64,000 bases of DNA from Dehalococcoidia bacterium (lineage in GTDB: Bacteria; Chloroflexota; Dehalococcoidia; Tepidiformales; Tepidiformaceae): positions 1-64,000 of the forward strand of contig JAJDUR010000055.1 of NCBI GenBank assembly GCA_022826585.1, written 5' to 3'. Both the position numbers and the translations under genes were made by a program. Shown one piece after another: positions 53,815 through 63,199 of this stretch (position 1 is its first letter; the number at the start of each line of letters is the position of its first letter). Below the pieces are notes generated by a model. It saw nothing but the letters and a program-made list of their open reading frames with translations. It ran no database searches and was not told the DNA's origin.

Positions 53815-54995
53815 CCGGAGGCGGCGACGGCGCGCGCGGCAGCCTCATCGATGCTGACGGTGCGGTCGCAGGCGGTGACGCCGTAGTGGCGCAGGAGGGC
53901 GACGCACTCCTCTTCCCACGCCCCGGGAACGCGGAACACGGCGATGGCCCGCGCGGGTTCGAGGCCGGCATCGAGGCAGCCCCGGATGACGCCACGGGCG
54001 ATGAGGTCGGCGCGGGTGTTGTTGACCACGTTCATGATGACAGCGATGCGCTCGATGCCGGGCTGCCCGAGGAGCAGGCGCGTGAGCGCCGCGACCTTGC
54101 GGACGCTGGGGTTGCCGCCGATCTCGCAGTAGTTGGCGGGGCTGCCACCGTGAGCGCGCACCGCATCGAAGGCGGTGAGGCTGGCGCCGCCACCGCCGAT
54201 GAGCAGCGCGAGCGTGCCATCGAACTGGACGACCCGCCCGGCGACTCCGCGGTGGTCGGAGCGGTCGATGCGGGCCGCTTCCAGCTCGAGGTCGCTGGCC
54301 TCGCGGTCGCTCCGGGTGGCGGGGTCGATGCCGAGGTCGCGGACGGTTTCGGCCTGGCGGAAGAGGGCGTCGTCGTCGATCTCGACGCGGGCGTCGAGGG
54401 CGACCCAGCGGCCATCGGCCGTGCGGGCGAGGGGGTTAATCTCGGCGAGGAGCAGGTCCCCCTCGGTGAAGAGGTGCCAGAGCCTGCCGAGGATGCCGGT
54501 CAGCTCGACGAGCTCGCGCCCGGAGAGGCCGAGCGACGACACGGCCTCCTTGAGGCGGAAGTCCTGGGCCGGGTCGAGGGCGGAGAGGGGGACGCGGGCG
54601 GCGGCCGACGCCTCGTCCTCGACATCGACGCCGCCGGCGAGGGAGGCGACGGCGGCGGGGCCGCGCGAGCGGTCGTCGTAGACGATGCCGAGATAGCGCT
54701 CGGCCTCGATGTCCAGGGCCTCCTCGACCAGGAGGGCGGTGACAGGCTGATCGGAGACTCGCGTGTCGAGGACGGCGCGCGCTGCCTCCTCAATCTCGGC
54801 GGGACCTTCGGCGAGGCGCACGGCGCCGGCCTTCGCGCGGCCGCCGGAGCGCACCTGCCCCTTAACGGCGACGCGCGGGCCGAGCTCGGAAGCGGCGAGC
54901 ACGGCCTCGGCGGGCGTCTCAGCGAGGAGCCCGCGAGGCGTTTCGAGGCCGGCGCGGCGGAAGAGCGCCTTGGCCTCGTGCTCGAAGAGGCGCAC
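53811..54995 (-). CDS. Succinyl-CoA ligase (ADP/GDP-forming) beta-subunit-like protein
   Basis: 394 residues. ATP-grasp N-terminus (LFEHEAKALFRRAGLETPRG, VKGQVRSGGRAKAGAV) and CoA-ligase C-terminus (LIGGGGASLTAFDAVRAHGG, NYCEIGGNPSVRK, MNVVNNTRADLIA). Identity as SucC is likely, but the usual GGGASLxxMD and the adjacent sucD are not seen; ATP-citrate lyase, malate-CoA ligase or other acyl-CoA ligase beta chains share this fold. GTG with GGGAG upstream, 13 bases after pnp, so it may share the rpsO-pnp transcript. Confidence 0.75.
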   Translation of the reverse strand: MRLFEHEAKALFRRAGLETPRGLLAETPAEAVLAASELGPRVAVKGQVRSGGRAKAGAVRLAEGPAEIEEAARAVLDTRVSDQPVTALLVEEALDIEAERYLGIVYDDRSRGPAAVASLAGGVDVEDEASAAARVPLSALDPAQDFRLKEAVSSLGLSGRELVELTGILGRLWHLFTEGDLLLAEINPLARTADGRWVALDARVEIDDDALFRQAETVRDLGIDPATRSDREASDLELEAARIDRSDHRGVAGRVVQFDGTLALLIGGGGASLTAFDAVRAHGGSPANYCEIGGNPSVRKVAALTRLLLGQPGIERIAVIMNVVNNTRADLIARGVIRGCLDAGLEPARAIAVFRVPGAWEEECVALLRHYGVTACDRTVSIDEAAARAVAASG

Positions 54996-55008
54996 GGGGG
55001 ACTCCCGG

Positions 55009-57717
55009 CTAGTCCTCGTAGTCGCCGCCACCACCGAGTCCGCGGCGGGGCGGGGGCGGCGGGGCGGGGGGAACCCCGCCCTCGGTGGGTGTGCTGCGGC
55101 GGGTCCAGCCACGGCTGGCGCCGCCACGGCTGCTGCCGCCACGGTTGATCTCGCGCTGCTCGGGCTGGCGGGAGCCGCCACCCTCGCGACCACCACCACT
55201 GCGGGAGCGGCGGCGCCGGCGGCGGCGGGGAGCACCGTCGCCGCGATCGTCGCGATCGTCGCGGTCGTCGGAGCGGTCTTCGACCGCGACGGGCTCAACG
55301 CCGTCGTAGTCGAGGCCCTCGTCAATGTCGTCTTCGACTGCGCCGTTCACCTCGGCGACGGGCGCCTCATCCTCGATCTCGGGCTCGCGCTCGGGAGCAC
55401 GGCCGCGAGGTCGCTCGCGGTCACGGTCTCGGTCACGGTCTCGATCGCGGTCCCGGTCCCGATCACGGTCGCGGTCACGACCACGCGGGCGGTCCCGGTC
55501 GCGGTCGCGATCCCGGCCACGCGGGCGGTCCCGGTCGCGGTCGCGGTCACGACCGCGCGGGCGGTCGCGGCCACGGTCGCCCCTGTCACGAGGAGGCCGG
55601 GCTTCCCGGCTTTCGCCATCGGGAGCGGCGCCGACGCGACCGCTGCGGGCGGTGAGGTTGACGCGACCGAGGGAGTCGATCTCGGTAACGGTCACGGTGA
55701 GCTCGTCGCCCACGGAGACGACGTCCTCGACGCGCTCGACACGCTCCTCGCTGAGCTCGGAGATGTGCACGAGGCCGTCCTTGCCGGGAAGGATCTCGAC
55801 GAAGGCGCCGAAATTGAGGATGCGGGTGACGGGACCGGTGTAGGTCTCGCCGACGCCGATCTCCTTGGTGAGGCCCTCGATCATGCGAATGGCGGTGTCG
55901 GCGGCATCACCCTCGACGGCGGAGACGAAGATGGTGCCGTCTTCCTGGATGTCGACATTGGCGCCGCCGGAATCCTCCTGGATCTTGCGGATGACGCGGC
56001 CGCCGGGACCGATGACGGTGCCGATCTGCTCCTGGTCGATCTTGATGATGTAGACCTTGGGCGCGTGCTCGGACACGGACTCGCGCGGCTTCTCGATGAC
56101 CTCGCCCATGCGCTCGAGCAGGAACATGCGAGCATCGCGGGCCTGGGAGAGGGCGGTCTCGAGCAGTTCGCGCGAGACGCCGCCGATCTTGATATCCATC
56201 TGCAGGGCGGTGATGCCCTCTTCGGTGCCGGCGACCTTGAAGTCCATGTCGCCCATGAAGTCTTCCTGGCCGGCGATGTCGGTGAGGACGGCGTACTCGC
56301 CGTCGTCGCCCATGATCAGGCCCATCGCGATACCGGCGACGGGGGCCGAGAGGGGCACGCCCGCGTCCATGAGGGCGAGGGTGCTGCCGCAGACGCTGGC
56401 CATGGAGGTTGAGCCGTTGGAGGAGAGGACCTCGCTGACGAGGCGGAGAGCGTAGGGGAACTCCGTCTCGGGGGGGATGACGGGGAGGAGGGCGCGCTCG
56501 GCGAGGGCGCCGTGCCCGATCTCGCGGCGGCCCGCGCCGCGCATGGGGCGCGCCTCACCGACGGAGTACGGCGGGAAGTTGTAGTGGTGCATGTAGCGCT
56601 TCGACTCGTCCGGCGAGAGGGTGTCGAGCTTCTGCGCCATGTTCATGCCGCCCAGGGTGGCGATGGTGAGCACCTGCGTCTCGCCGCGCTTGAAGAGGCC
56701 GGAGCCGTGGGTGCGGGGCAGGGTGCCGACGTGGATGTCGAGCGGGCGGATCTCGGTGGTTTCGCGGTCGTCGGCGCGGCGGCCGTCGCTGAGGATGCGA
56801 TCGCGCATGGCCTTCTTGATGACGGCGTAGAGGGCGTCGCCGATGTCGCGCGACTCGAAGCGGTCCTCGAACTGCTCGGTGAGCTCGGCGCGGATGCGCT
56901 TGTTCTCGTCGCTGCGCTCGCTGGCGGCGTTCGCCACGATCTCGTCGAGGCGGTCGGCGAGGGCGTCGTGGACGGCCTGAATGGCCTCTTCGTTGTCGAC
57001 GGCGGGGGTGTAGTCCTTCTTGACGGGGGCGGCATCGGCGGCGATCTCTTCGATGAGACCGTTGATGGCGGAGTTCGCCTCCATGGCGATCTCCATCGCC
57101 TCGATGACGGCGTCCTCGGGAACCTCGGAGGCGCCCGCCTCGACCATCATGACGGCGTCCTTCGTGCCGGCGACGATGAGGTCGAGGTCGCCTTCGGCCG
57201 CCTCGGCGAAGGTGGGGTTGACCACGTACTCGCCGTCGATGCGGCCGACGCGGACGCTGCTGACGGGGCCGTTGAAGGGGATGTCGCTGATGCTGAGGGC
57301 GGCGCTGGCGCCGACGGTGATGAGGGTGTCGGGCTGGTGCTCGCGGTCGGAGGAGAGGGTGGTGGCGACGATCTGGATCTCGTTGCGGAAGCCCTTGGGG
57401 AAGAGGGGGCGGATGGAGCGGTCGGTGAGGCGCATGGCGAGGATGCCATCGGAGGAGGGGCGGCCCTCGCGGCGGGGGAAGCCGCCGGGGATCTTGCCCA
57501 CCGCGTAGAGGCGCTCTTCATAGTCGACGGTGAGGGGGAAGAAATCGATGCCCTCACGGGGGTCGGCCATACAGGCGGTGACGAGGACGACGGTATCGCC
57601 CTGGCGGACGGTAACGGCGCCGTTGGCGAGGCCGGCGAGGGCGCCGTGCTGGATGAGCAGGGGCTTGCCGCCGATCTCGACTTCGTAGGTACGGATACTG
57701 GATTCGGTTGCTGTCAT
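55009..57717 (-). CDS. pnp: Polyribonucleotide nucleotidyltransferase (PNPase) with long Arg-Asp tail
   Basis: 902 residues. Two RNase PH cores ([21 protein letters not shown] in quoted part, [31 protein letters not shown]), a KH domain ([16 protein letters not shown]) and an S1 domain ([18 protein letters not shown]) ending near residue 692. The remaining ~205 residues are low-complexity: a block of Arg-Asp dipeptides and RPRG, an acidic stretch, then Arg/Gly/Ser-rich sequence. Normal PNPases end soon after S1. It degrades RNA 3' to 5'. ATG 57717 is chosen; GTG 57729 is also in frame. rpsO lies 123 bases upstream, the classic order. Confidence 0.95.
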   Translation of the reverse strand: MTATESSIRTYEVEIGGKPLLIQHGALAGLANGAVTVRQGDTVVLVTACMADPREGIDFFPLTVDYEERLYAVGKIPGGFPRREGRPSSDGILAMRLTDRSIRPLFPKGFRNEIQIVATTLSSDREHQPDTLITVGASAALSISDIPFNGPVSSVRVGRIDGEYVVNPTFAEAAEGDLDLIVAGTKDAVMMVEAGASEVPEDAVIEAMEIAMEANSAINGLIEEIAADAAPVKKDYTPAVDNEEAIQAVHDALADRLDEIVANAASERSDENKRIRAELTEQFEDRFESRDIGDALYAVIKKAMRDRILSDGRRADDRETTEIRPLDIHVGTLPRTHGSGLFKRGETQVLTIATLGGMNMAQKLDTLSPDESKRYMHHYNFPPYSVGEARPMRGAGRREIGHGALAERALLPVIPPETEFPYALRLVSEVLSSNGSTSMASVCGSTLALMDAGVPLSAPVAGIAMGLIMGDDGEYAVLTDIAGQEDFMGDMDFKVAGTEEGITALQMDIKIGGVSRELLETALSQARDARMFLLERMGEVIEKPRESVSEHAPKVYIIKIDQEQIGTVIGPGGRVIRKIQEDSGGANVDIQEDGTIFVSAVEGDAADTAIRMIEGLTKEIGVGETYTGPVTRILNFGAFVEILPGKDGLVHISELSEERVERVEDVVSVGDELTVTVTEIDSLGRVNLTARSGRVGAAPDGESREARPPRDRGDRGRDRPRGRDRDRDRDRPRGRDRDRDRDRPRGRDRDRDRDRDRDRDRDRDRDRERPRGRAPEREPEIEDEAPVAEVNGAVEDDIDEGLDYDGVEPVAVEDRSDDRDDRDDRGDGAPRRRRRRRSRSGGGREGGGSRQPEQREINRGGSSRGGASRGWTRRSTPTEGGVPPAPPPPPRRGLGGGGDYED
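55405..55590. repeat. Hexamer-like low-complexity repeat coding Arg-Asp
   Basis: Runs of GGTCGC/GGTCAC/GGTCTC and similar six-base units, coding alternating Arg-Asp on the minus strand with RPRG breaks. Copies are imperfect in third positions but likely prone to slippage and assembly error. Confidence 0.8.
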
Positions 57718-57840
57718 GACTTTCTTCACGCTTTCTCTGGCGGCCCTTGGCCGCGGACTCGATGGGTTCGGGAGGGCTCAGTGGCAGGCTTTCGCTCGGC
57801 GCGGCGCGCGTGGGCGAGGCCGGAGAGGAAAGAGGTAGGG

Positions 57841-58107
57841 CTAGCGACGCAGCCCGAGGCGCCCGATGAGCGTGCGGTACCTGTTGACATCCCGCTTGTT
57901 GAGGTAGCGCAACAGCCGGCGACGCTGGCCGACGAGCTTCAACAGCCCGCGGCGCGTGTGGTAGTCGTGCTTGTGCTCCTGCAGGTGCGCGGTCAGGTAC
58001 TTGATGCGCTCGGTGAGGAGCGCCACCTGTACTTCAGGGGAGCCTGTGTCGCCGTCGTTGCGGGCGTACTCCCGGATCAGGGCCTCTTTCGTTTCCTGGG
58101 CCAGCAA
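57841..58107 (-). CDS. rpsO: 30S ribosomal protein S15
   Basis: 88 residues; the family sequence [19 protein letters not shown] and [22 protein letters not shown] are complete. Binds the central domain of 16S rRNA. The start appears to be TTG, the first standard start in frame that gives the normal length, with AAGGAAG about 15 bases upstream. The gene precedes pnp; the gap holds no hairpin I can support. Confidence 0.96.
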   Translation of the reverse strand: MLAQETKEALIREYARNDGDTGSPEVQVALLTERIKYLTAHLQEHKHDYHTRRGLLKLVGQRRRLLRYLNKRDVNRYRTLIGRLGLRR

Positions 58108-58143
58108 ACTTGCTCGTTCGACTTCCTTTACCTGTCTTCAGGG

Positions 58144-58680
58144 GTGAAAGTAGCACGAGGGGGAGGTAGCAGCAATTTGGCGGCGCTGGTAGTGCTCAGC
58201 GGATTGCCGGGAACGGGAAAGACCACGTTCGCGGCGGAGCTCGCGCCGAGGCTGACCGCCCTGGTGCTGGAGAGCGACCGCGTGCGCCGCGAATTGTTCC
58301 CGCGGCGGCGGTACACTCGCAAGGAGAGCGGGCAGGTGTTTGCGGTCGTGCGCGAGCGGGCGGAGGCGGCCCTCGAGGAGGGGCGGACGGTGATCATCGA
58401 CGCCACGAACCTGCGGGAGGGGGAGCGCCACGGCTTCCGGGAGCTGGCGGAGGGGCAGGGGGCGCGGGTGGTGGCAGTACGGCTGACGGCGCCGGACGCC
58501 GTCGTCCGGGAGCGGCTCTCGGGGCCGCGGGAGGGCGCCTCGGAGGCGAACATCGGCGTGTACAACCGCATGCGCGGCGAGGAGGAGCCGTTCGGGATTC
58601 CCTGCGTGCAGGTGGATTCGCGATACTGTCTGGAGGCGAGCGTGGCCCTGGCGGCGGCGCTCTGCCGGGGAGAAGCATGA
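58144..58680 (+). CDS. P-loop kinase/AAA-type ATPase, small
   Basis: About 167-178 residues. Walker A LSGLPGTGKTTFAAEL, then LESDRVRRELF and VIIDATNLREGERH, the pattern of polynucleotide-kinase or zeta-toxin-like small-molecule kinases. Start is either GTG 58144 or TTG 58177; GGGGGAGG about ten bases before the TTG favours the latter, length does not decide. The next gene is coupled through ATGA. Substrate unknown. Confidence 0.8.
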   Translation: MKVARGGGSSNLAALVVLSGLPGTGKTTFAAELAPRLTALVLESDRVRRELFPRRRYTRKESGQVFAVVRERAEAALEEGRTVIIDATNLREGERHGFRELAEGQGARVVAVRLTAPDAVVRERLSGPREGASEANIGVYNRMRGEEEPFGIPCVQVDSRYCLEASVALAAALCRGEA

Positions 58681-59003
58681 AGGGCCAGCAGCCGTTCATC
58701 CTGTTGCGGGCGCGGGTGCGGGACGATCGCCAGACGTTCGCGGCGTGGTTCCGCTCCCAGCACCTGCGCGAGGTCGCGAAGATTCCCGGCATGGCGAGCG
58801 TGCACTGGGGCGAAACGCGGGAGGGGACCATGCTGGGCGTCTACTGCTTCGAGGACGCGCGCTCGATGCAGGGAGCGTTCGGAAGCGCAGAGGCGGCATA
58901 CGCGCGGGGGATGTGGGCAAGCTGGTCGGACAAGCTCGATGAGTTCTCGGTAGAGATGCACTTCGCCCTCACCCCACCGACGATGACGCTCTCGGTGAAC
59001 TAG
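58677..59003 (+). CDS. Small protein, possible dimeric alpha/beta-barrel (EthD-like)
   Basis: 108 residues. ATGA overlap with the kinase gene. The pattern strand (PFILLRARV), helix (FAAWFRSQHLREVAKIPG), strand (MASVHWGE), LGVYCFED, helix (AYARGMWASW), strand looks like the stress-responsive/EthD type alpha-beta barrel, where two chains form one barrel. I cannot prove the family. No catalytic motif is visible. Confidence 0.65.
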   Translation: MKGQQPFILLRARVRDDRQTFAAWFRSQHLREVAKIPGMASVHWGETREGTMLGVYCFEDARSMQGAFGSAEAAYARGMWASWSDKLDEFSVEMHFALTPPTMTLSVN

Positions 59004-59074
59004 CGGGCGGGGCGTTCGTCCGAGCGCAACAGTTCGGAAGCACTACGACAGTGGGGCATAGACCCGGGGTCCTG

Positions 59075-59080
59075 TAGGCT
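59075..59080 (+). promoter_or_regulatory. -10 element of surface protein gene
   Basis: TAGGCT six bases before ATG 59087; predicted leaderless transcript. Confidence 0.45.
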
Positions 59081-59086
59081 CGCGAC

Positions 59087-60184
59087 ATGGGGCAACAGCG
59101 AGGGTGGCGGTTTCACGCGTCCCTCGCGGCGCTGACGCTCTGGCTCGGGTTCGCGGTGGCGGTTGTGGCAGTGGTGGCGGGAGGGCCGCTGGCTGAGGGT
59201 CAGACGACGCCTCCGACGCCTCCCTCGACGTTCCAGGGGACGGTGACCGCGCCCGACGGCGATGTCGAGGGTGGACTGAACGTGATCGCGTACATCGGCG
59301 ACACGGTCTGCAGCGAGGATGCGCCTGAGCCGACGCTTCAGGAGGCGACCAACGGCACGACGGTCACGAGCTACCGGGTGAAGGTGGTCTCGGACGAGCA
59401 GAAGGCCGGGTGCGGGGTGGACGGAGCGGAGGTGCGGTTCGAGGTCGGCGGACGGCGGGCCGTGCAGACGGGGATGTGGAGCCAGCAGGCGCAATCGCTG
59501 GACTTGACGCTGGAGGCGGCTACCGTCGGGACCGCAACCCCGACTCCGGGCCCGACCGAGCCGGACATCAACGGCACACCGGAAGGGACGGCAACGGAAG
59601 GCCCGACCGAGCCGGACATCAACGGGACGCCGGAAGGGACGGCGACGGAGGGGCCGACCGAGCCGGACATCAACGGCACGCAAGAAGCGACGGCCACGCC
59701 CGAAGCGACGGAGGCCCCGGAAGCAACCGCGACTCCTGAAGCGACGGCGACCGCTCCTCCCACCGAGGCAGCGACGGCAGCGCCCACGGCTACGCCCGTC
59801 GCGACGGCGACGCCAACCCCGGCGGCGACACAGGCGCCAACCCCCACCGAGGTCCCCGCACCGACGGAGGCGCCAACAGAGGCAGTGCCGCCCGAGCCCG
59901 AGGCAACGGCGGCGCCCAAGGCGACAGCGGAGAGCGGCGACGGGGCCGGGGGCGGCACGACAGACGACGGTGGCGACGGGGCGACGGTGGTCATCATCGT
60001 GCTGGCGGTGGTGGCGGGGCTTGCGGCGATCGGGGTGGTGGTGTTCTCGTGGCTGGGCAGGCCGCCGCAGTCGGGTGGCGGCGAGCCGGTCATCGGGGGC
60101 GGTCCTTCCCGGTCGCGGACCTCGATGCGCGAGTGGCTGGAATCCACGGTGAGGCGGCTGCGGTCCATCGTGCGGCGAACGTAA
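59087..60184 (+). CDS. Thr/Pro/Ala-rich membrane-anchored surface protein
   Basis: 365 residues. A signal-peptide-like hydrophobic segment (residues 12-32), a small beta domain with two cysteines (to about 150), then three 17-residue repeats starting GPTEPDINGTPEG, a long Pro/Thr/Ala/Glu linker, a single membrane helix at about 302-325 (VVIIVLAVVAGLAAIGVVV) and an Arg-rich cytoplasmic tail of some 40 residues. No LPxTG-like sorting motif precedes the membrane helix, so it should stay membrane-bound. Two sortase genes follow. Leaderless-type start. No known family. Confidence 0.75.
   Translation: MGQQRGWRFHASLAALTLWLGFAVAVVAVVAGGPLAEGQTTPPTPPSTFQGTVTAPDGDVEGGLNVIAYIGDTVCSEDAPEPTLQEATNGTTVTSYRVKVVSDEQKAGCGVDGAEVRFEVGGRRAVQTGMWSQQAQSLDLTLEAATVGTATPTPGPTEPDINGTPEGTATEGPTEPDINGTPEGTATEGPTEPDINGTQEATATPEATEAPEATATPEATATAPPTEAATAAPTATPVATATPTPAATQAPTPTEVPAPTEAPTEAVPPEPEATAAPKATAESGDGAGGGTTDDGGDGATVVIIVLAVVAGLAAIGVVVFSWLGRPPQSGGGEPVIGGGPSRSRTSMREWLESTVRRLRSIVRRT
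59549..59701 (+). repeat. 51-bp tandem repeat, three copies
   Basis: Units at 59549-59599, 59600-59650 and 59651-59701, coding 17 residues each; the first two are almost identical, the third diverges at its end. In frame within the surface protein. Confidence 0.85.
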
Positions 60185-60214
60185 AGATCACGCGACAATC
60201 AAAACGCTCAGACG

Positions 60215-60220
60215 TATACT
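60215..60220 (+). promoter_or_regulatory. -10 element of first sortase gene
   Basis: TATACT about 40 bases before the GTG of the first sortase; this gene has a short leader with GGAGAG, unlike its neighbours. Confidence 0.45.
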
Positions 60221-60259
60221 CAGTAGTGGTGGGCCACTGCGGGGTGTCCGGAGAGCGTC

Positions 60260-61054
60260 GTGCGCGGCTGGCAAGTGACAAGGCGATTCCTGATCCTGGG
60301 CGTGGCGCTGTTGCTCGTGGGCACGGCATGCGTCAGCGCCAGACCCGAACCGGGGCCGGCGCCTGAGCCGACTCCCGAAGCACCACCGCCGGCGACGCCG
60401 GTAGCCACGTCAGCGACCCCAACGCAGGCGCCTGCCACGCCAACCCCAACCGTCGCGCCCCCGACCCCCGAACCCGGGCCGGCGGTCGAGCTCGAGCCGT
60501 ACGACGGCAAGCTGGTCTCGATGCGGCTGCCCTCGCTCGGGGTGGAGGCGGCGATCGAATCGATCGGAATCATCGAGGAGCTCAACGAGCTCGACGTGCC
60601 GGAGTGGGACAACATCGGCTGGTACGAGATCCTGGACAGGCCGGGCTTCGGCAAGCCCGGGTTCGGGGAGACTTCCCTCTTCTCCGCCCACAAGGACTAC
60701 TGGCCGAAGAAACAGGGGCCGTTCTACGCGCTGACGGAGTTGAGGAACGGCGACAGGGTGGTGGTGGTGATGGATGACGGACGGGAGTACGTCTACGAGG
60801 TGTTCTTCCAGCAGCGCTACCGGGCCGAGGACCTGCCGATCGGCGACCTGCGACGGCCGCATGAGGCCGAGGATCCGGTGTTCCAGCGCCCGACCGGTGA
60901 GGAGTGGATCGCCCTCTACACGTGCGGCGGCGAATTCGTGCCGAGCAGGCCGGGCGGGCCGGGCGAATACGTGCACCGGGACCTGGTGCTGGCGAGGCTC
61001 GTGCAGACCGTCCCGCCGGAGGCGGCACGGGCCACGAGTGGGTGGCAGCCGTAA
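60260..61054 (+). CDS. Sortase-family protein, probable lipoprotein (copy 1)
   Basis: 264 residues. Signal peptide ending at Cys24 (LVGTACVS), which may be lipidated; Pro/Thr-rich linker to about 78; sortase domain with catalytic His144 (FSAHKDYW), Cys222 (ALYTCGGEF) and Arg240 (YVHRDLVL). All three catalytic residues are present, so it is probably active as transpeptidase outside the membrane. It belongs with the class D/E-like sortases by the TCGG after the strand. GTG start. No sorting-signal substrate is visible in the window. Confidence 0.86.
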   Translation: MRGWQVTRRFLILGVALLLVGTACVSARPEPGPAPEPTPEAPPPATPVATSATPTQAPATPTPTVAPPTPEPGPAVELEPYDGKLVSMRLPSLGVEAAIESIGIIEELNELDVPEWDNIGWYEILDRPGFGKPGFGETSLFSAHKDYWPKKQGPFYALTELRNGDRVVVVMDDGREYVYEVFFQQRYRAEDLPIGDLRRPHEAEDPVFQRPTGEEWIALYTCGGEFVPSRPGGPGEYVHRDLVLARLVQTVPPEAARATSGWQP

Positions 61055-61056
61055 GC

Positions 61057-61062
61057 TAAGCT
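61057..61062 (+). promoter_or_regulatory. -10-like element of second sortase gene
   Basis: TAAGCT six bases before ATG 61069, just after the first sortase's stop; possible internal leaderless promoter. Confidence 0.3.
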
Positions 61063-61068
61063 GGACCG

Positions 61069-61812
61069 ATGGTATGGGGCTCCCGGCCGGCCACGGGCAG
61101 GCGCGGCGCCCGCGTGGGATGGCTTCTCGCGGCGGCGCTGGCGCTGACCGCAGCGGCCTGCGCGAGCATCGAGCCGGGGGTGGAGTCCGAGCACGTTCCG
61201 CGGACTGCGTCCGCGACGCCGAGCCCAACGGCCGTGGCGACCCCCACGCCTACTGCCACACCGGAACCCACGCCCTACGACGGCGAGCTGGCCATGATGC
61301 GCATTCCCGCACTGGGAGTAGAGGCGCCGATCGAGGCGATCGGCATCATCGAGGAGATCAACGAGCTCGACGTGCCCTCGCCGCGGAACGTGGGCTGGTA
61401 CTACATCTACGACAAGCCGGGGTTCGGCACGAACTCACTCTACTCGGCGCACAAGGACTGGTGGCCGGACATCCTGGGACCGTTCAACCGGCTAACGGAT
61501 CTCGAGGACGGCGACCATGTGATCGTGGTGATGGACGACGGGCGGGAGTACGTGTACGAGGTGTTCTTCCAGCGGCGCTACGAGACGGGCGGAGTACCGA
61601 TGGGGGACCTCATCAGGCCACACGAGGCAGAGAATCCGGAGCTCCTGCGCCCGCCCGACGAAGAGTGGGCGATCCTCATCACCTGCGGGGGCGACTTCAT
61701 CCCGACGGAGGAGGGCGGCGCGGGGTACTACGTGCACCGTGACGTGGTGATCGCGAGGCTCGTCGAGACGCGATCCGGGGACTCGGTCCGGGCCGTCGAA
61801 AGCGCGAACTGA
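61069..61812 (+). CDS. Sortase-family protein, probable lipoprotein (copy 2)
   Basis: 247 residues, a paralogue of the preceding gene from about residue 68 on. Signal segment ending in Cys31 (LTAAACAS), shorter Pro/Thr linker, then His128 (YSAHKDWW), Cys206 (LITCGGDF) and Arg224 (YVHRDVVI). Tandem duplicates with different linkers could serve two substrates or two layers of the envelope. Fourteen bases after copy 1, so co-transcribed. Confidence 0.86.
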   Translation: MVWGSRPATGRRGARVGWLLAAALALTAAACASIEPGVESEHVPRTASATPSPTAVATPTPTATPEPTPYDGELAMMRIPALGVEAPIEAIGIIEEINELDVPSPRNVGWYYIYDKPGFGTNSLYSAHKDWWPDILGPFNRLTDLEDGDHVIVVMDDGREYVYEVFFQRRYETGGVPMGDLIRPHEAENPELLRPPDEEWAILITCGGDFIPTEEGGAGYYVHRDVVIARLVETRSGDSVRAVESAN

Positions 61813-61849
61813 GGCGAGGCAGGCAGGGGTTCCGAACGGGGTGGCCCCC

Positions 61850-63079
61850 CTACGGGGCGCGCGAGTAGGGGAAGTGGATGTAGTCCGCCGGGTTGAGGTA
61901 CTGGCCGTTGTAGCGGATCTCGAAGTGGAGGTGCTCACCGGTGCTGTAGCCGGTTGAGCCGGAGATGCCCAGCACGGTCTCGCCCTTGGTCACGCTCTGG
62001 CCCCGGTGCACGATGATCTCGCGGAAGTGCGCGTAGAGGGTTTCCCAGCCCTCGCCGCAGTCGACGATGACGTAGTAGCCATAGCTCCAGGTCAACCACT
62101 CGACGCGCGAAACCCACCCATCGCAGGAGGCATAGATGGAGGAGGCGGCGGTGACGCCGCCGAAGGCGAGGTCGATCCCCGTATGGATGCGCCCGCCGCC
62201 GCGGTCGGTGCCGAAGGGATCGCTGATGAAGCTCCACCCGGCCACGGGGAGGCCGAAGCGGCTGGCGGAGACGGGAGGCGGAGGCCCGATGACGTATCCC
62301 GCGGGGGTCTGAACGGGAGGCTCGGCGCCGGGGAGCAGGATGTATTCGCCGACCAGGAGACTGCGGCCACCGTAGAGGTTGTTGGGGCGGTGGTCGATGA
62401 CATCCTGGACGGTGACGTAGAGGAACCTGCTGACGATCCTGGCGATGGTGTCGCCGTGGCCCACCTTGTAGAGAATGCCCTCGACCTCACCAAGGGGGAC
62501 GAGTATCTGCTGGCCGACGGGGATGGAGCCGGCATCCACGACCTCGGCATTGTTGAGCAGGATGTTGTCGACGGTGGTGTCGTAGGTGAGGGCGATGGCG
62601 AGGAGGGTATCGCCGCCGCGAACGGTGTAGAGCTCGTAGGGACGCGTGGGGTCAATAATCTCGGCCAGGCTGCGGCTCTCGTAGCCAGAGTCCTGGCTTG
62701 CCGCGTAGACATCGGCGACCTCGTCGGAGAGGGTGTCGTCGGTCTCGACGTTCCCGGTGGGGCGGAGCGACGCGGCGAAGCTGGCCAGGGACGCTCTGAG
62801 GGGCGAGGCGAGGGTCTCGTGGCTCACGCCGGGGCGGAGAAAGGCCTCGCCGGTGGGCGCGATGGCGCGCACACCCGAGAGGGGCACGGGAGGGATGTGG
62901 GAGACGGGCGCGGGCTCGGCGTCGGTGACGAGGTGGGCGGTGAGGAGAGCGGCGAGCGCGGCCATGCCGATGAGGAGCAGGTGGAAGACGGCGCGGACGG
63001 GAAGGCGACCGTGGACGTGGGATCGCGCCCGCAGGGACGAGCGCGCGCCGAGCAGCCCGAGCAGCCGATCCCTTAGCAC
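61850..63079 (-). CDS. LysM and M23 peptidase-domain envelope protein
   Basis: About 409 residues. An N-terminal membrane helix (residues ~31-51), two LysM domains (YELYTVRGGDTLLAIALTY and ILYKVGHGDTIARIVSRF), and a C-terminal M23 domain with zinc ligands in HTGIDLAFGG and HLHFEIR. All M23 ligands are present, so it can cut peptidoglycan cross-bridges, or activate other hydrolases as NlpD-type proteins do. GTG 63079 with GGGAAGGG upstream is taken; GTG 63130 is also open. Convergent with the second sortase. Confidence 0.88.
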   Translation of the reverse strand: MLRDRLLGLLGARSSLRARSHVHGRLPVRAVFHLLLIGMAALAALLTAHLVTDAEPAPVSHIPPVPLSGVRAIAPTGEAFLRPGVSHETLASPLRASLASFAASLRPTGNVETDDTLSDEVADVYAASQDSGYESRSLAEIIDPTRPYELYTVRGGDTLLAIALTYDTTVDNILLNNAEVVDAGSIPVGQQILVPLGEVEGILYKVGHGDTIARIVSRFLYVTVQDVIDHRPNNLYGGRSLLVGEYILLPGAEPPVQTPAGYVIGPPPPVSASRFGLPVAGWSFISDPFGTDRGGGRIHTGIDLAFGGVTAASSIYASCDGWVSRVEWLTWSYGYYVIVDCGEGWETLYAHFREIIVHRGQSVTKGETVLGISGSTGYSTGEHLHFEIRYNGQYLNPADYIHFPYSRAP

Positions 63080-63199
63080 GGCTCCTGGTCCCTTCCCGGC
63101 GCCGGGCGCACCCCAACCCGGCGCTTGCACCGATTGTCACGACCTAAACTGCCGCAGTCAGGTGCGAAACGCAAGGATCGGCGGGGAACCGTGGGTTCC

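Noticed and set aside
55405-55590. CRISPR-like repeat array
   Set aside because: Repeat units are six bases, in frame, and code for the PNPase tail; there are no spacers.
54763-56412. Open frame opposite pnp with Val/Thr repeats
   Set aside because: It is the reverse reading of the Arg-Asp repeat; no start signal or domain supports it.
59087-60184. Sortase substrate with LPxTG signal
   Set aside because: No LPxTG or similar motif precedes the membrane helix, and the tail after it is far longer than a sorting signal's.
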